Below, one piece after another: positions 1-8,096 of a DNA stretch of 64,000 bases. Made by a program: the position numbers and the translations under genes. The stretch is from assembly GCA_020634875.1 (NCBI GenBank), contig JACKAX010000013.1, forward strand, positions 17,552 through 81,551, in the 5' to 3' direction. Source of the stretch: Anaerolineales bacterium. Its GTDB lineage: Bacteria; Chloroflexota; Anaerolineae; Anaerolineales; JABWBV01. Under the pieces are notes generated by a model. That model had not been told where the DNA came from. It was given only the letters and a program-made list of their open reading frames with translations, and did not search any database. Position 1 is the first letter of the stretch. The number at the start of each line of letters is the position of its first letter.

Positions 1-11
1 GGAAGACCGCC

Positions 12-46
12 TGTGTACCTGTGTACCTGTCTACCTGGTTACTTGT
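12..46. repeat. Word repeat of tgtacctg type (partial at window edge)
   Basis: Three near copies of the octamer tgtacctg or tctacctg follow one another just downstream of the copper chaperone gene. The same words, in the opposite orientation, recur at 30478-30540 and 31369-31430. It is therefore probably one member of a dispersed intergenic repeat family whose other half lies outside the window. Confidence 0.45.
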
Positions 47-56
47 ATGTGGTTTG

Positions 57-296
57 TTAGTTGAGTTGGATCAAATTCTGCCCAGCGGGTGCATCTCCGG
101 GGGCGTAGCCGATCTCTTTGAGCAGGGCAATGATGCTGTCTTCGGTGGCGGGGGCATCGAAGGAAATGACGGCTTCTTTGCTATCTTTGTTGACGCTGAC
201 GGATTGGACGCCAGCGAGTTCGCCGACTTCGCTTTGAACGGTGTGGACGCAGTGGTGGCAGTGAACGGCGGGAAGGGTGTAAGTGACGGTGGTCAT
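57..296 (-). CDS. copZ: Heavy-metal-associated domain protein, CopZ-like copper chaperone
   Basis: A 79-residue single HMA domain of the ferredoxin-like betaalphabetabetaalphabeta fold. The metal-binding pair is C13-HH-C16, the CxxC of the family, preceded by a His instead of the usual Met-Thr. Small cytosolic HMA proteins carry Cu(I) to P-type ATPases or to repressors. It lies 88 bases downstream of csoR on the same strand, so co-transcription under CsoR control is likely. The gap contains a large inverted repeat. The start codon has a ggag-type ribosome site a few bases upstream. No copper ATPase is visible; it may lie outside the window. Confidence 0.85.
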   Translation of the reverse strand: MTTVTYTLPAVHCHHCVHTVQSEVGELAGVQSVSVNKDSKEAVISFDAPATEDSIIALLKEIGYAPGDAPAGQNLIQLN

Positions 297-324
297 GGGG
301 GTCTCCTAATTTTTTATTTTTTTG

Positions 325-384
325 AATAGTCAATTGTGAGTGATCAATTCTTAATTGACAATTGATCATTCACAATTGACTATT
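325..384. repeat. Inverted repeat (25-bp arms) between csoR and copZ
   Basis: Arms 325-349 and 360-384 are reverse complements with one mismatch, around a 10-base loop. The element is AT-rich and built from the words caattg and tgatca. It has no terminal T tract on the csoR-copZ strand that would mark a classical terminator, and it sits directly against the csoR stop codon. It could stabilise or attenuate the csoR-copZ message, or be one of the dispersed hairpin repeats seen through the window. Confidence 0.8.
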
Positions 385-654
385 TTATAGCTCATTTGCA
401 GTATTAAAAATGCTTGTTATCTCCGTGAGAACACGCTCGCGTTCGGCGGCATCATCCCCGCGGATGGCGGTGGTGACGCAGTGGTTAAGGTGTTCGTCGA
501 GGATGATGTTGCTGACTTTGTTGAGGGCGGCTTGCACCGCTTGAATTTGACGGATGACGTCAATGCAGTATTTGTCGTCTTCCAACATGCGCTGGACGCC
601 GCGCACATGGCCTTCGATGTATTTGAGACGTTGGAGGGCTTCTTCGTGGTGCAT
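385..654 (-). CDS. csoR: CsoR-family copper-sensing transcriptional repressor
   Basis: An 89-residue all-helical protein of the CsoR/RcnR (DUF156) family. The Cu(I) ligand set Cys-His-Cys is present as C30, H55 and C59, and the N-terminal HEEALQRLKYIEGHVRGVQRM helix matches the family's DNA-contact region. In known members Cu(I) binding releases the repressor from a GC-rich operator. A matching GC-rich pseudo-palindrome lies at 694-714, just upstream of the start. With copZ downstream this is a compact copper-homeostasis operon, probably autoregulated. Confidence 0.9.
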   Translation of the reverse strand: MHHEEALQRLKYIEGHVRGVQRMLEDDKYCIDVIRQIQAVQAALNKVSNIILDEHLNHCVTTAIRGDDAAERERVLTEITSIFNTANEL

Positions 655-693
655 ACTTTCCTTTGAGGGGTAAGAGGATTGGGTTCCATTTAC

Positions 694-714
694 CCTACCC
701 CCCTGGGGGGGGTG
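694..714 (-). promoter_or_regulatory. Probable CsoR operator
   Basis: A C-tract followed by T and a G-tract (ctaccccccc-t-gggggggtg in outline) forms the GC-rich pseudo-palindrome typical of type 1 CsoR operators. It lies about 40 bases upstream of the csoR start. The assignment rests on resemblance to known operators plus position. Confidence 0.65.
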
Positions 715-908
715 TTGGTTAATATATCAAATGGGGAAATGGGTGTCAAGAGGGGAGAAAATGCCTGAAAAAGATCTTCTGATGTGATAAATTTCCTGCT
801 TGTGATTGGGGCTTGCGTGTATAATTCCGTTCATCCTGTTTAGGACATGTTTCTTCTCGGAGCAGATCCTATTTCCCCTCGTCTGCTTCTCCTACAATTG
901 ACACTTCG

Positions 909-2003
909 ATGGCTGACAAAACCTCAACAAATTCTGAAACGCCGAATCCTTTGCGGAGTGTTTATACTTCCAATTTGCCGGGGATTTTGGCACAGTTGGG
1001 GATTTCACTCGCGGTTTCGACGTATCAGGCTGGGAAGGTGATTTTGATTCGGAATGACAGCGGGGTGATTAATACGCATTTTCGGAATTTCCACAAACCG
1101 ATGGGGATCGCGACCGATCCAGGCGCGAATCGTTTGACGATCGGGGGTGCGAACACGGTCTGGTATTACCGGAATATGCCCGCGGTGGCGGCGAAAGTAG
1201 AGCCGGTGGGGAAGCACGATGCCTGTTATTTGCCCCGTGAGATTCATGTGACCGGCGATATTGATATTCACGAGATGGCGTATGATGCACAGGGGCAATT
1301 GTTGGTGGTCAATACGAAGTTTTGTGCGTTGTGTACCCTCGATCCTGAACACAGTTTTAATCCGGTGTGGCGTCCGTCATTTGTCACGGCGCTGGCTCCG
1401 CAAGACCGCTGCCATTTAAACGGGTTGGCGATGGTGAATGGGAAGCCGAAATTTGTCACCGCGTTGGGGGAAACGGACACGCCGGGGGGGTGGCGAGAAA
1501 ACAAAAGGAGCGGGGGGGTGATCATGGATGTGGCGACGAACGAAATTCTCTTGCGTGGGCTTTCGATGCCCCATTCGCCGCGCTGGTACAACGACCGGTT
1601 GTGGGTCTTGGAATCGGGGCAGGGGAGTCTCGCATCAGTGGATTTACAAATGAGTGAATGGCACACGGTTTGTCAGTTGCCAGGTTTCACGCGGGGGATC
1701 AGTTTTGTGGGGCCGTTGGCGTTTATTGGACTTTCGCAGGTGAGGGAGTCGGCGGTGTTTTCAGGGATTCCGTTGGTCGAGCGGGTGCAGGAACGCACCT
1801 GCGGGGTGTGGGTTGTGAATATCCAGACCGGGCAGACGGTTGGGTTTTTGCGGTTTGAGGCGGGGGTACAGGAGATTTTTGCGGTGCAGGTGCTCCCCGC
1901 GCGTTTCCCAGAGATGTTGGAATGGCAGGATAAGTTGTTGATGAATTCGTATGTCGTGCCTGATGCGGCTTTGAAAGATGTGCCGGGAATGGGCGAGAAA
2001 TAA
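909..2003 (+). CDS. TIGR03032 family protein (propeller-like)
   Basis: A 364-residue protein recognised as the TIGR03032/DUF4915 family by its characteristic stretches: PGILAQL and YQAGKVILI near the N-terminus, IDIHEMAYD in the middle, then MPHSPRWYNDRLWVLESGQG and GFTRGISFVGPLAFIGLS. No catalytic function is established for the family; the repeats suggest a beta-propeller. There is no signal peptide, so it is probably cytosolic. A TATAAT box at 820-825 may belong to its promoter but a good -35 is not evident. The next gene follows after 25 bases. Confidence 0.8.
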   Translation: MADKTSTNSETPNPLRSVYTSNLPGILAQLGISLAVSTYQAGKVILIRNDSGVINTHFRNFHKPMGIATDPGANRLTIGGANTVWYYRNMPAVAAKVEPVGKHDACYLPREIHVTGDIDIHEMAYDAQGQLLVVNTKFCALCTLDPEHSFNPVWRPSFVTALAPQDRCHLNGLAMVNGKPKFVTALGETDTPGGWRENKRSGGVIMDVATNEILLRGLSMPHSPRWYNDRLWVLESGQGSLASVDLQMSEWHTVCQLPGFTRGISFVGPLAFIGLSQVRESAVFSGIPLVERVQERTCGVWVVNIQTGQTVGFLRFEAGVQEIFAVQVLPARFPEMLEWQDKLLMNSYVVPDAALKDVPGMGEK

Positions 2004-2028
2004 TTAACGTTGAAGTTCGGATAAAGGA

Positions 2029-3804
2029 ATGGATCGGCAAACGGCGAAAACCCTAAGACAGCTCTGGAATGCTCAAATCCGTCAGCTTGCGGCGCGGAAC
2101 CCCCGATTGGCAAGGCAGGTGTGGAAAAATCCGCGAAAATATTTTGCCCGATTTGTAGAGATATATCAGCATGTGTCAAACTTGCCGCGTAAATTGCGGC
2201 GTAAGTTTTTGGGGCGGTTGGCAACTACCTTAGCCGGGGGCGCGATGCTTCTGACCTTAGGCGGGATGACCCTAGCTGCGCCAACGGCGACAATTACGGT
2301 GGATGGAGGTGTTTGTACGCTCGCGGAAGCAATCGATTCGGCAAACAATGATAATGCCGCGGGGAATGGGTGCGTGGATGGGGATGGAGCCGATATGCTT
2401 GAACTCCAGTCAAATGTGACGTTGAATGCTGAATTACCTTCTATCTCCAGCGAAATTACCATTAATGGAAATGGTCATACGATTGATGGGGGGAATGCCT
2501 TTCGAGGGGTAAATGTGGCTTTCGGGGGTAGTTTAACGATAAATGAACTCATCATTACAGGCGGGGTAGCGGCAGAGACTGGCGGTGGACTTAATAATAA
2601 CGGTACGGTGATCATTAATAAAAGCACGATAACTGGAAATGCGGCAGATTTGGGCGGAGGTCTCTATAATTATGGCACGATGGTGTTAACGAATAGCACG
2701 GTGAGTGGAAATATGGCAAATGATGGAGGCGGTTTATACAATGCTGGGGTTTTAACCTTGAACAGTAGCACGGTCACAGGGAATACAGCCGCAAATGGTG
2801 GTGGAGGAATTTTTGACTTTTACGGTGATCTTTTCTTAAACCGCAGTCTCATTACTGGTAATCACGCGACATCTGGCTATGGAGAAGTCCATAATGTCTC
2901 GGGGACGGTCTATACAAACAACTTTAATGTGGTCGGTTATGGGAATTCTTCCCGTTCAAACATTTCTCTGGGACCCTCTGACCTGGTTCCTGTGGGTGCG
3001 GTGACGACTGTCTTAAATCCTACCCTGGCGAACAACGGTGGCCCAACTTTAACCCACGCCCTGGTTTCAAGCAGTATCGCAATTGATACAAGTCCAAATG
3101 GGGATTGTGCCGCTTCTCCTATCTCTGGCCAGGATCAGCGCGGATATATCCGAAATGCAGATGGGAACGGGATACCTTCCACCCACGAATGTGATACAGG
3201 CGCGTATGAATTCGGCGCGACTGTTCCAACGCCTACGGCAACGCCAACGGTTACTCTCACCCCAACCGCTACGCTTACACCCACAAGTACCCAAACACAT
3301 ACCCCCACACAAACGGGTACTCCAACCTTTACGCCAACCCCAACCAAAACTTCAACGGCAAGCTCCACCCCAACAAACACGCCCTCCAACACCCCTACCC
3401 GTACCCCCACAGCCACCTCAACCTTTACATCCACGCCTACCAAAACTTCAACACCTAGTCCTACCGCAACCCTAACCCCTGTTAACACACCCTCGGCTAC
3501 CTCAACCTCCACACTTACCCCTACGAATACCGTAACGCAAACCCCAACTCAAACGCCTTCCTCAACTTTTGGCCCATCTCCTACGGACACCTCTACAATT
3601 ACAGTAACGCCTACTCTTACACCATCGAATACCTCGACTCAAACGCTAACCCCGACGAGTACAGTTTCCCCAACCTTGACAGGCACCCTCACAAATACAC
3701 CAACATCCACGGGAACCTTTACTCCCACCCCGAAAGTAACCCCTACCCCGACAAAAACGCCGCCCCCTGGCACTCACGTTTATATCCCCCTAATTTATCG
3801 TTAG
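2029..3804 (+). CDS. CSLREA-type beta-helix surface protein with PT-rich stalk
   Basis: A 591-residue probable secreted protein. Residues 1-62 are a basic, Arg-rich extension, followed by a hydrophobic export segment (about 66-84) ending near Ala-Ala-Pro. A CSLREA-like motif (VCTLAEAIDSANND) opens a right-handed parallel beta-helix with repeated GGGLYN and NSTVSGN turns to about residue 330. From about 390 to 575 it is almost only Pro and Thr, likely an extracellular stalk. It ends in HVYIPLIYR, a short tail also seen in other secreted proteins of this group. It is a tandem paralogue of the next gene. The ligand is unknown. Confidence 0.75.
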   Translation: MDRQTAKTLRQLWNAQIRQLAARNPRLARQVWKNPRKYFARFVEIYQHVSNLPRKLRRKFLGRLATTLAGGAMLLTLGGMTLAAPTATITVDGGVCTLAEAIDSANNDNAAGNGCVDGDGADMLELQSNVTLNAELPSISSEITINGNGHTIDGGNAFRGVNVAFGGSLTINELIITGGVAAETGGGLNNNGTVIINKSTITGNAADLGGGLYNYGTMVLTNSTVSGNMANDGGGLYNAGVLTLNSSTVTGNTAANGGGGIFDFYGDLFLNRSLITGNHATSGYGEVHNVSGTVYTNNFNVVGYGNSSRSNISLGPSDLVPVGAVTTVLNPTLANNGGPTLTHALVSSSIAIDTSPNGDCAASPISGQDQRGYIRNADGNGIPSTHECDTGAYEFGATVPTPTATPTVTLTPTATLTPTSTQTHTPTQTGTPTFTPTPTKTSTASSTPTNTPSNTPTRTPTATSTFTSTPTKTSTPSPTATLTPVNTPSATSTSTLTPTNTVTQTPTQTPSSTFGPSPTDTSTITVTPTLTPSNTSTQTLTPTSTVSPTLTGTLTNTPTSTGTFTPTPKVTPTPTKTPPPGTHVYIPLIYR

Positions 3805-3886
3805 GAAAATAGGTACGTTCTCAACCGCGCAGTTCCTTTTGTGTTAATCCCGCAAGGGTTGAAAAAAATAGAACTAGGAGAAAGAA

Positions 3887-6808
3887 ATGGATAAGCAAGC
3901 AAATGAATCCCTCAGACATATATGGCATGCCCAAGTTCGCCAACTCGCGGCGCGTAATCCCCGTTTGGCCAGGCAATTGTGGCAGAACCGGCAAGTTTAT
4001 TTTTCCAGATTCGTGGATGCATACCGACAAGTGGCGAATCTGCCGCGCAAGATTCGTCGTAAGTATTTGAGGCAACTAGCGACAACAATCGTTGGGGCAG
4101 CGATGTTGTTAGCGTTGGGGGTACGCGGGATCCCCACACACGCTGCACCGATGGCAACGATTACAGTGGATGGGGCGGTTTGTACGTTGGAGGAAGCGAT
4201 AGATTCAGCCAATAATGATGATGCTGCCGGAAATGGGTGTTTGGACGGGAACGGGGCGGATGTGCTTGAATTGCAAGTAGATGCAAATTTAGCCTCGGTA
4301 TTACCCTTTATTACCAGCGAAATTACCTTGAATGGCAATGGGCATACAATTGACGGAGGTGATTCTTATCAAGTGTTTTATGTGGCCCCTACAGGGACTT
4401 TGACAGTGAATGAAGTCATCATTACAGGTGGAGCTGCGCCAGGCGATATTGGCGGGGGTATCAATAATAATGGGACAATAACAATCAATAACAGCACCCT
4501 CACTGGGAATTCGGCGGAATGGGGGGGAGGGCTTTACAATTTCGGCTCGATGGTGTTAAACAACAGCACGGTAAGTGGTAATTCTGCAGGCTCAAAAGGA
4601 GGAGGCTTATATAATACCGGCACCTTGACTTTGAATAACAGCACGATTACAGGAAATACGGCTCTTGAGGGGGGAGGAATCTATAATTATCGTGCAGACC
4701 TTATCCTGAACCGTAGTTTGATCTCTGGAAATTCGGCAACGGTAGGTCTAGCAGAAGTACATAATGGAGGTACAGGAACCGTTTTTACGAATAATTTCAA
4801 TGTAGTTGGTTACGGTAATTCCTCTCGTTCAAACATTTCTTTGGGCGCGTCAGATTTTGTTCCCTTGGGCGCTTTGAATACTGTTTTGGATACTAACCTG
4901 ACGGATAACGGCGGTTTGACGCCTACCCATGCCTTATTTTATGGAAGCCCAGCAATTGACATAGTTCCCACCGGAGACAGTGGAGCCTATGATCAACGCG
5001 GCTATGCACGGGATATGGATGGGGATGCCATTATGTCCAGCCATGAGGGGGACGCAGGCGCATTTGAATACACTTTGCCCTCCTCCTCTGCCGAAGTACG
5101 AATTAATGGCACAGAATGTGATCTGGCCGATGCGATTATTGTGGCGAATACAAACAATCCCTATGGTACTTGTTCCGCGACAGGTAACTTAGGCGCCGAT
5201 ACCATCGTTTTGCTAAAAAACATTGTTCTTCCAGGCACATTGCCCGATGTTACTTCTGAAATCACTTTATATGGAAACGGACATTATCTAAGCGGGGACA
5301 ATACTTATCAGGTGTTGGTTACGCAAAGCTCTGGCAATTTGACGTTGAATCATATCACCCTGAAAGATGGATATTCGTCGTACAATGGTGGATGTATCAA
5401 AAATGATGGTTTGCTTACTCTGAATATCAGTCTCGTGACGGGATGTTATACCCCCTTCTCTGGCGGTGGTATCCGAAACGATGGAAATCTTGTGCTAAAT
5501 GATAGTGTGGTGAGTAATAACAATGCAGGGTATTATGGGGGCGGAATTTTTAATAATGGAACCGTGACATTGAACCACAGCCAATTGAGCGGGAATACAG
5601 CAAATTTGTATTGGGGTGGGGGTATCTCTAGCAATTCATCATTAACCATTAAATATAGTATTGTCAGTAACAACCAGGCTGCCGGTGGGGGCGGCGGCAT
5701 TCATCTTGGATCTGGTAACTTGATCATGAGAGGAAGTATGATCTCTAGCAATACAACTGTAGGCTATGGTGGCGGGATTGCGAGTTATGGTAGTTCGGTG
5801 CTCATAGAGAATAGTACTATCACCCAAAATACGGCAGGCAATTCTGGCGGTGGCATTGCAGGCGTAGCCACCTTAAACAACAGTACGATAACTGGCAATT
5901 TAGCAAATCGAGGCGGGGGTCTCTTCCTTCCCGGTGGTACAACAACCTTGCACCGGAGCCTGATCTCTGGCAATAACGCCACCTCAACTGGGAATGAAAT
6001 TTATGGGCCTGTAACGGCGAATGATTACAATGTGATTGGTTACAATAATTCACCTCGCTCTACGAATTTCACACCTGGTGCAAACGATATTATCCCCACT
6101 GCCTCTATATATCTTGCTGACATTCTAGACCCCACCCTCGCTGACAACGGCGGCCCCACCCCCACCCATGCGATAATCGCGGGAAGTCCGGCGATTGACG
6201 TAACATCTTCTGGCTGTCCGACAATTGACCAGCGCGGGGCAGTGCGTAGTTATGGCACAGGTTGTGATGCGGGGGCCGTCGAAGCGCGCGAAATCCTCAC
6301 CTGGGGCGATTGTACGAGTGGCCCTGTCTTGAGCGGTTCCTATGACTTCAATTTCCTGGCAAGTGGTCATATATTTACAGTAGATATTAACAGTGCCAGC
6401 GATCTCACCTGTATCACCATTGAAGAGATGGGGCCTGGGGCAGGACATCTCCTGGGAACCTCGGCGATTAAGAACTCCAATAATTGGTGGCACATCAAAG
6501 GTAACAATACTACCCCCTTTGACCTTAACCTGACCATCCCGGCCGGTTTTCATCCCAGCCTGGGCGATAAAGTATGCCGGTGGAATGGAGATACTTGGGA
6601 CTGTGGGGCAGATAGTATGACCACCACCCACATTACTCGTAATCATGTCACCGTTTTTTCAGATTGGGCCACCAGCATCGAAACCCCTACTGCTATCACT
6701 CTCCAACAATTGCAGGCTTCGCCGCAAACTCGGAGCGGTTGGCTCGCCGCGTTGGTGGGCCTGGTCACGTTAGGCTTGGGTATGTTGGGACTGCGGAAGA
6801 AGAATTAA
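3887..6808 (+). CDS. Large CSLREA-type beta-helix surface protein with C-terminal membrane anchor
   Basis: A 973-residue paralogue of the preceding gene, about 60% identical by eye over the first 330 residues. It has the same basic N-terminal extension (RQLAARNPRLARQ, NLPRKIRRKYLRQLATT) before the hydrophobic export segment. A first beta-helix with CSLREA-like start (VCTLEEAIDSANND) is followed by a second one starting near residue 405 (ECDLADAIIVANTNN), so the helix region is internally duplicated. In place of a PT stalk it has a small C-terminal domain and ends with a Gly-rich hydrophobic segment plus RKKN, which suggests a membrane anchor. A strong ribosome site (aggagaaag) precedes the start. 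Confidence 0.75.
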   Translation: MDKQANESLRHIWHAQVRQLAARNPRLARQLWQNRQVYFSRFVDAYRQVANLPRKIRRKYLRQLATTIVGAAMLLALGVRGIPTHAAPMATITVDGAVCTLEEAIDSANNDDAAGNGCLDGNGADVLELQVDANLASVLPFITSEITLNGNGHTIDGGDSYQVFYVAPTGTLTVNEVIITGGAAPGDIGGGINNNGTITINNSTLTGNSAEWGGGLYNFGSMVLNNSTVSGNSAGSKGGGLYNTGTLTLNNSTITGNTALEGGGIYNYRADLILNRSLISGNSATVGLAEVHNGGTGTVFTNNFNVVGYGNSSRSNISLGASDFVPLGALNTVLDTNLTDNGGLTPTHALFYGSPAIDIVPTGDSGAYDQRGYARDMDGDAIMSSHEGDAGAFEYTLPSSSAEVRINGTECDLADAIIVANTNNPYGTCSATGNLGADTIVLLKNIVLPGTLPDVTSEITLYGNGHYLSGDNTYQVLVTQSSGNLTLNHITLKDGYSSYNGGCIKNDGLLTLNISLVTGCYTPFSGGGIRNDGNLVLNDSVVSNNNAGYYGGGIFNNGTVTLNHSQLSGNTANLYWGGGISSNSSLTIKYSIVSNNQAAGGGGGIHLGSGNLIMRGSMISSNTTVGYGGGIASYGSSVLIENSTITQNTAGNSGGGIAGVATLNNSTITGNLANRGGGLFLPGGTTTLHRSLISGNNATSTGNEIYGPVTANDYNVIGYNNSPRSTNFTPGANDIIPTASIYLADILDPTLADNGGPTPTHAIIAGSPAIDVTSSGCPTIDQRGAVRSYGTGCDAGAVEAREILTWGDCTSGPVLSGSYDFNFLASGHIFTVDINSASDLTCITIEEMGPGAGHLLGTSAIKNSNNWWHIKGNNTTPFDLNLTIPAGFHPSLGDKVCRWNGDTWDCGADSMTTTHITRNHVTVFSDWATSIETPTAITLQQLQASPQTRSGWLAALVGLVTLGLGMLGLRKKN

Positions 6809-6813
6809 TCCAC

Positions 6814-6853
6814 AAAAAAAGCGGGTGGGCGATTTCGCCCACCCGCTTTTTTT
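6814..6853. terminator. Bidirectional rho-independent terminator
   Basis: The stem 6821-6831/6836-6846 is GC-rich with a 4-base loop. It is flanked by an A tract on the left and a T tract on the right, so it can end both the surface-protein transcript (+) and the convergent thioredoxin-like operon (-). Confidence 0.9.
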
Positions 6854-6861
6854 AGATGACG

Positions 6862-7326
6862 TCAATTCAACGCTTCATCAAACTTTGTCCGTAAATCGGC
6901 CTCCGCGACAGTTCCACTCCACTTGTACAAAATATTCCCGTCTGCGTCGAGCAACACATAATAGGGTCGTCCGACATATGCCAGTTCGTCCATCCACGCT
7001 TTGGTTGCGGGATCATCAATATCGAGAAAAGTAAAGACCATCCGGTCACCGTATTCATTCTTCAACCCATGCACGATGGGGGCCATTTTTTGGCAGGTCG
7101 TTCACCAATAGGCGAAAAATTCGATTAACTGCACTTTGCCTGTCGAGAGTTGTACCGTGCCCGGCTCGGTAGCAACCAGTTGGTCAAGCGAAAAGGGCTG
7201 GGCGGCTTCTTTGGAGGGGGCCACCTCCACCTCACCGGTTTGAGAATCTGCCTGGGGAGTGCCTCCGCACGCAGTCAGCCCCAATAAGAACAACGAAAAA
7301 AGCAAGGGTAGCCAAAAACGTTTCAT
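6862..7326 (-). CDS. Thioredoxin-like lipoprotein, probable selenoprotein (UxxC)
   Basis: The reading frame runs 154 residues only if the TGA at 7102-7104 is read through. The text around it is EFFAYW-[TGA]-TTCQKMAPIVHG, exactly the thioredoxin active site W-C-x-x-C with the first Cys replaced by TGA, so selenocysteine at residue 75 is the simplest reading (resolving Cys78). Residues 1-20 are a lipoprotein signal with lipobox LTAC. After the active site the fold continues normally (VFTFLDIDDP, RPYYVLLDADGNILYKWSG), including the cis-Pro region. It follows its paralogue by 2 bases, so both are one operon. A small stem-loop sits 21 bases past the TGA. Standard annotation would split this into two fragments. 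Confidence 0.8.
7066..7080 (-). promoter_or_regulatory. Candidate bacterial SECIS stem-loop (downstream paralogue)
   Basis: Read on the minus strand it is CCCAT-CGTGC-ATGGG: a 5-bp stem and a 5-base loop with G as second loop base. The loop starts 27 bases after the TGA, in the range used in published bSECIS models. The same 15 bases occur at the same distance in the paralogue, but they also encode the conserved PIVHG, so conservation alone does not prove an RNA role. Confidence 0.4.
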
Positions 7327-7328
7327 CT

Positions 7329-7985
7329 TTACTCCAAAGCGCTGATCAATGCCGCTTCCAACTCATCTTGGCGGACATATCCAATCCATTGCTGGATAAC
7401 GTTGCCCTCCCCATCCAGCAGAAGGATGTGAGGTTGGTAATAGAAAGCAAGTGCATCTTGAAAAATTTGGGTGTTATCGTCATCAATATCCAGATACACA
7501 AAATTCATCTGGCCTTTGTACTTATCTTCTAACCCATGCACGATGGGCGCCATCGAGCGGCAGACCGGTCACCAAAAGGCGAAAAATTCAACCAACTGCA
7601 CTTTCCCCGATGCCAGACTGACCCCTGAAGGATCGGTGGCGTGAAGTTCCGGGTTACCCAGTTGCGTTGGATCGCCGGAACTCTCTGATACCGCTTCGGT
7701 CGGGGTTGTCTCTGTTGGCACGCCCTCTGCGGGGGTGCCTTCTGGAAGGGTGGCGCTCACCGTTTCTGTAGGAGACACACGATCTGGCGTATCCGTAGGA
7801 TTAGCGGGTATGTCTGTGGGGGCTTCAGCCTCAGCGGTTGGGGGCGCCTCCGTTTCCGCGGGGATGGTAATTTGGGTGGGAGTATGTGTCGGGAGTTTTG
7901 GGACTTGCACAGTCGGAAAAGCTTGCGCGCAACCCGTTAGAGCAAATACCAGCCCGACCCCTAAAATCCATTTTTTAATTCTCAT
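7329..7985 (-). CDS. Thioredoxin-like lipoprotein with Pro/Thr linker, probable selenoprotein (UxxC)
   Basis: A 218-residue frame if the TGA at 7569-7571 is read as selenocysteine (residue 139). The sequence is VEFFAFW-[TGA]-PVCRSMAPIVHG, a W-U-x-x-C active site with resolving Cys142. Residues 1-19 form a lipoprotein signal with lipobox LTGC. About 95 residues of Thr/Pro/Glu-rich linker separate the lipid anchor from the redox domain, which ends with QPHILLLDGEGNVIQQWIGYV. Independent presence of TGA at the same catalytic position in two paralogues argues strongly against sequencing error. First gene of a two-gene operon; the likely role is extracytoplasmic thiol/selenol redox chemistry. The Sec machinery (selA, selB, selC, selD) is not in this window. 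Confidence 0.8.
7533..7547 (-). promoter_or_regulatory. Candidate bacterial SECIS stem-loop (upstream paralogue)
   Basis: The same CCCAT-CGTGC-ATGGG hairpin at the same spacing from the TGA at 7569-7571 as in the downstream gene. An overlapping alternative pairing (GATGG with CCATC around CGC) also exists. The assignment is by position and resemblance only. Confidence 0.4.
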
Positions 7986-8056
7986 AGTACCTCTTCAAAG
8001 AAATATTTCAATCTATCATACCGTCAAAATCTTACTAAAAAATTAATTCCTTTTTC

Positions 8057-8085
8057 TTGACACCTCGTTCCCTCCTCCGTAAACT
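8057..8085 (+). promoter_or_regulatory. Sigma-70-type promoter of the tlpA-like gene
   Basis: TTGACA at 8057-8062, a 17-base spacer, and TAAACT at 8080-8085. The ATG at 8097 lies only 11 bases past the -10 box, which implies a leader of about 5 bases and thus a nearly leaderless message. This placement also rules out the upstream TTG at 8085 as the start. Confidence 0.65.
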
Positions 8086-8096
8086 TGCCATTACTT

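Noticed and set aside
7102..7571. Reading the two TGA codons as true stops or sequencing errors
   Set aside because: Two paralogues carry TGA at the identical catalytic position and the frames continue into conserved thioredoxin sequence; independent errors there are very unlikely.
7102..7571. TGA read as Trp or Gly (altered genetic code)
   Set aside because: TGA ends other genes in the window, Trp is coded by TGG just before each TGA, and the aligned residue should be Cys.
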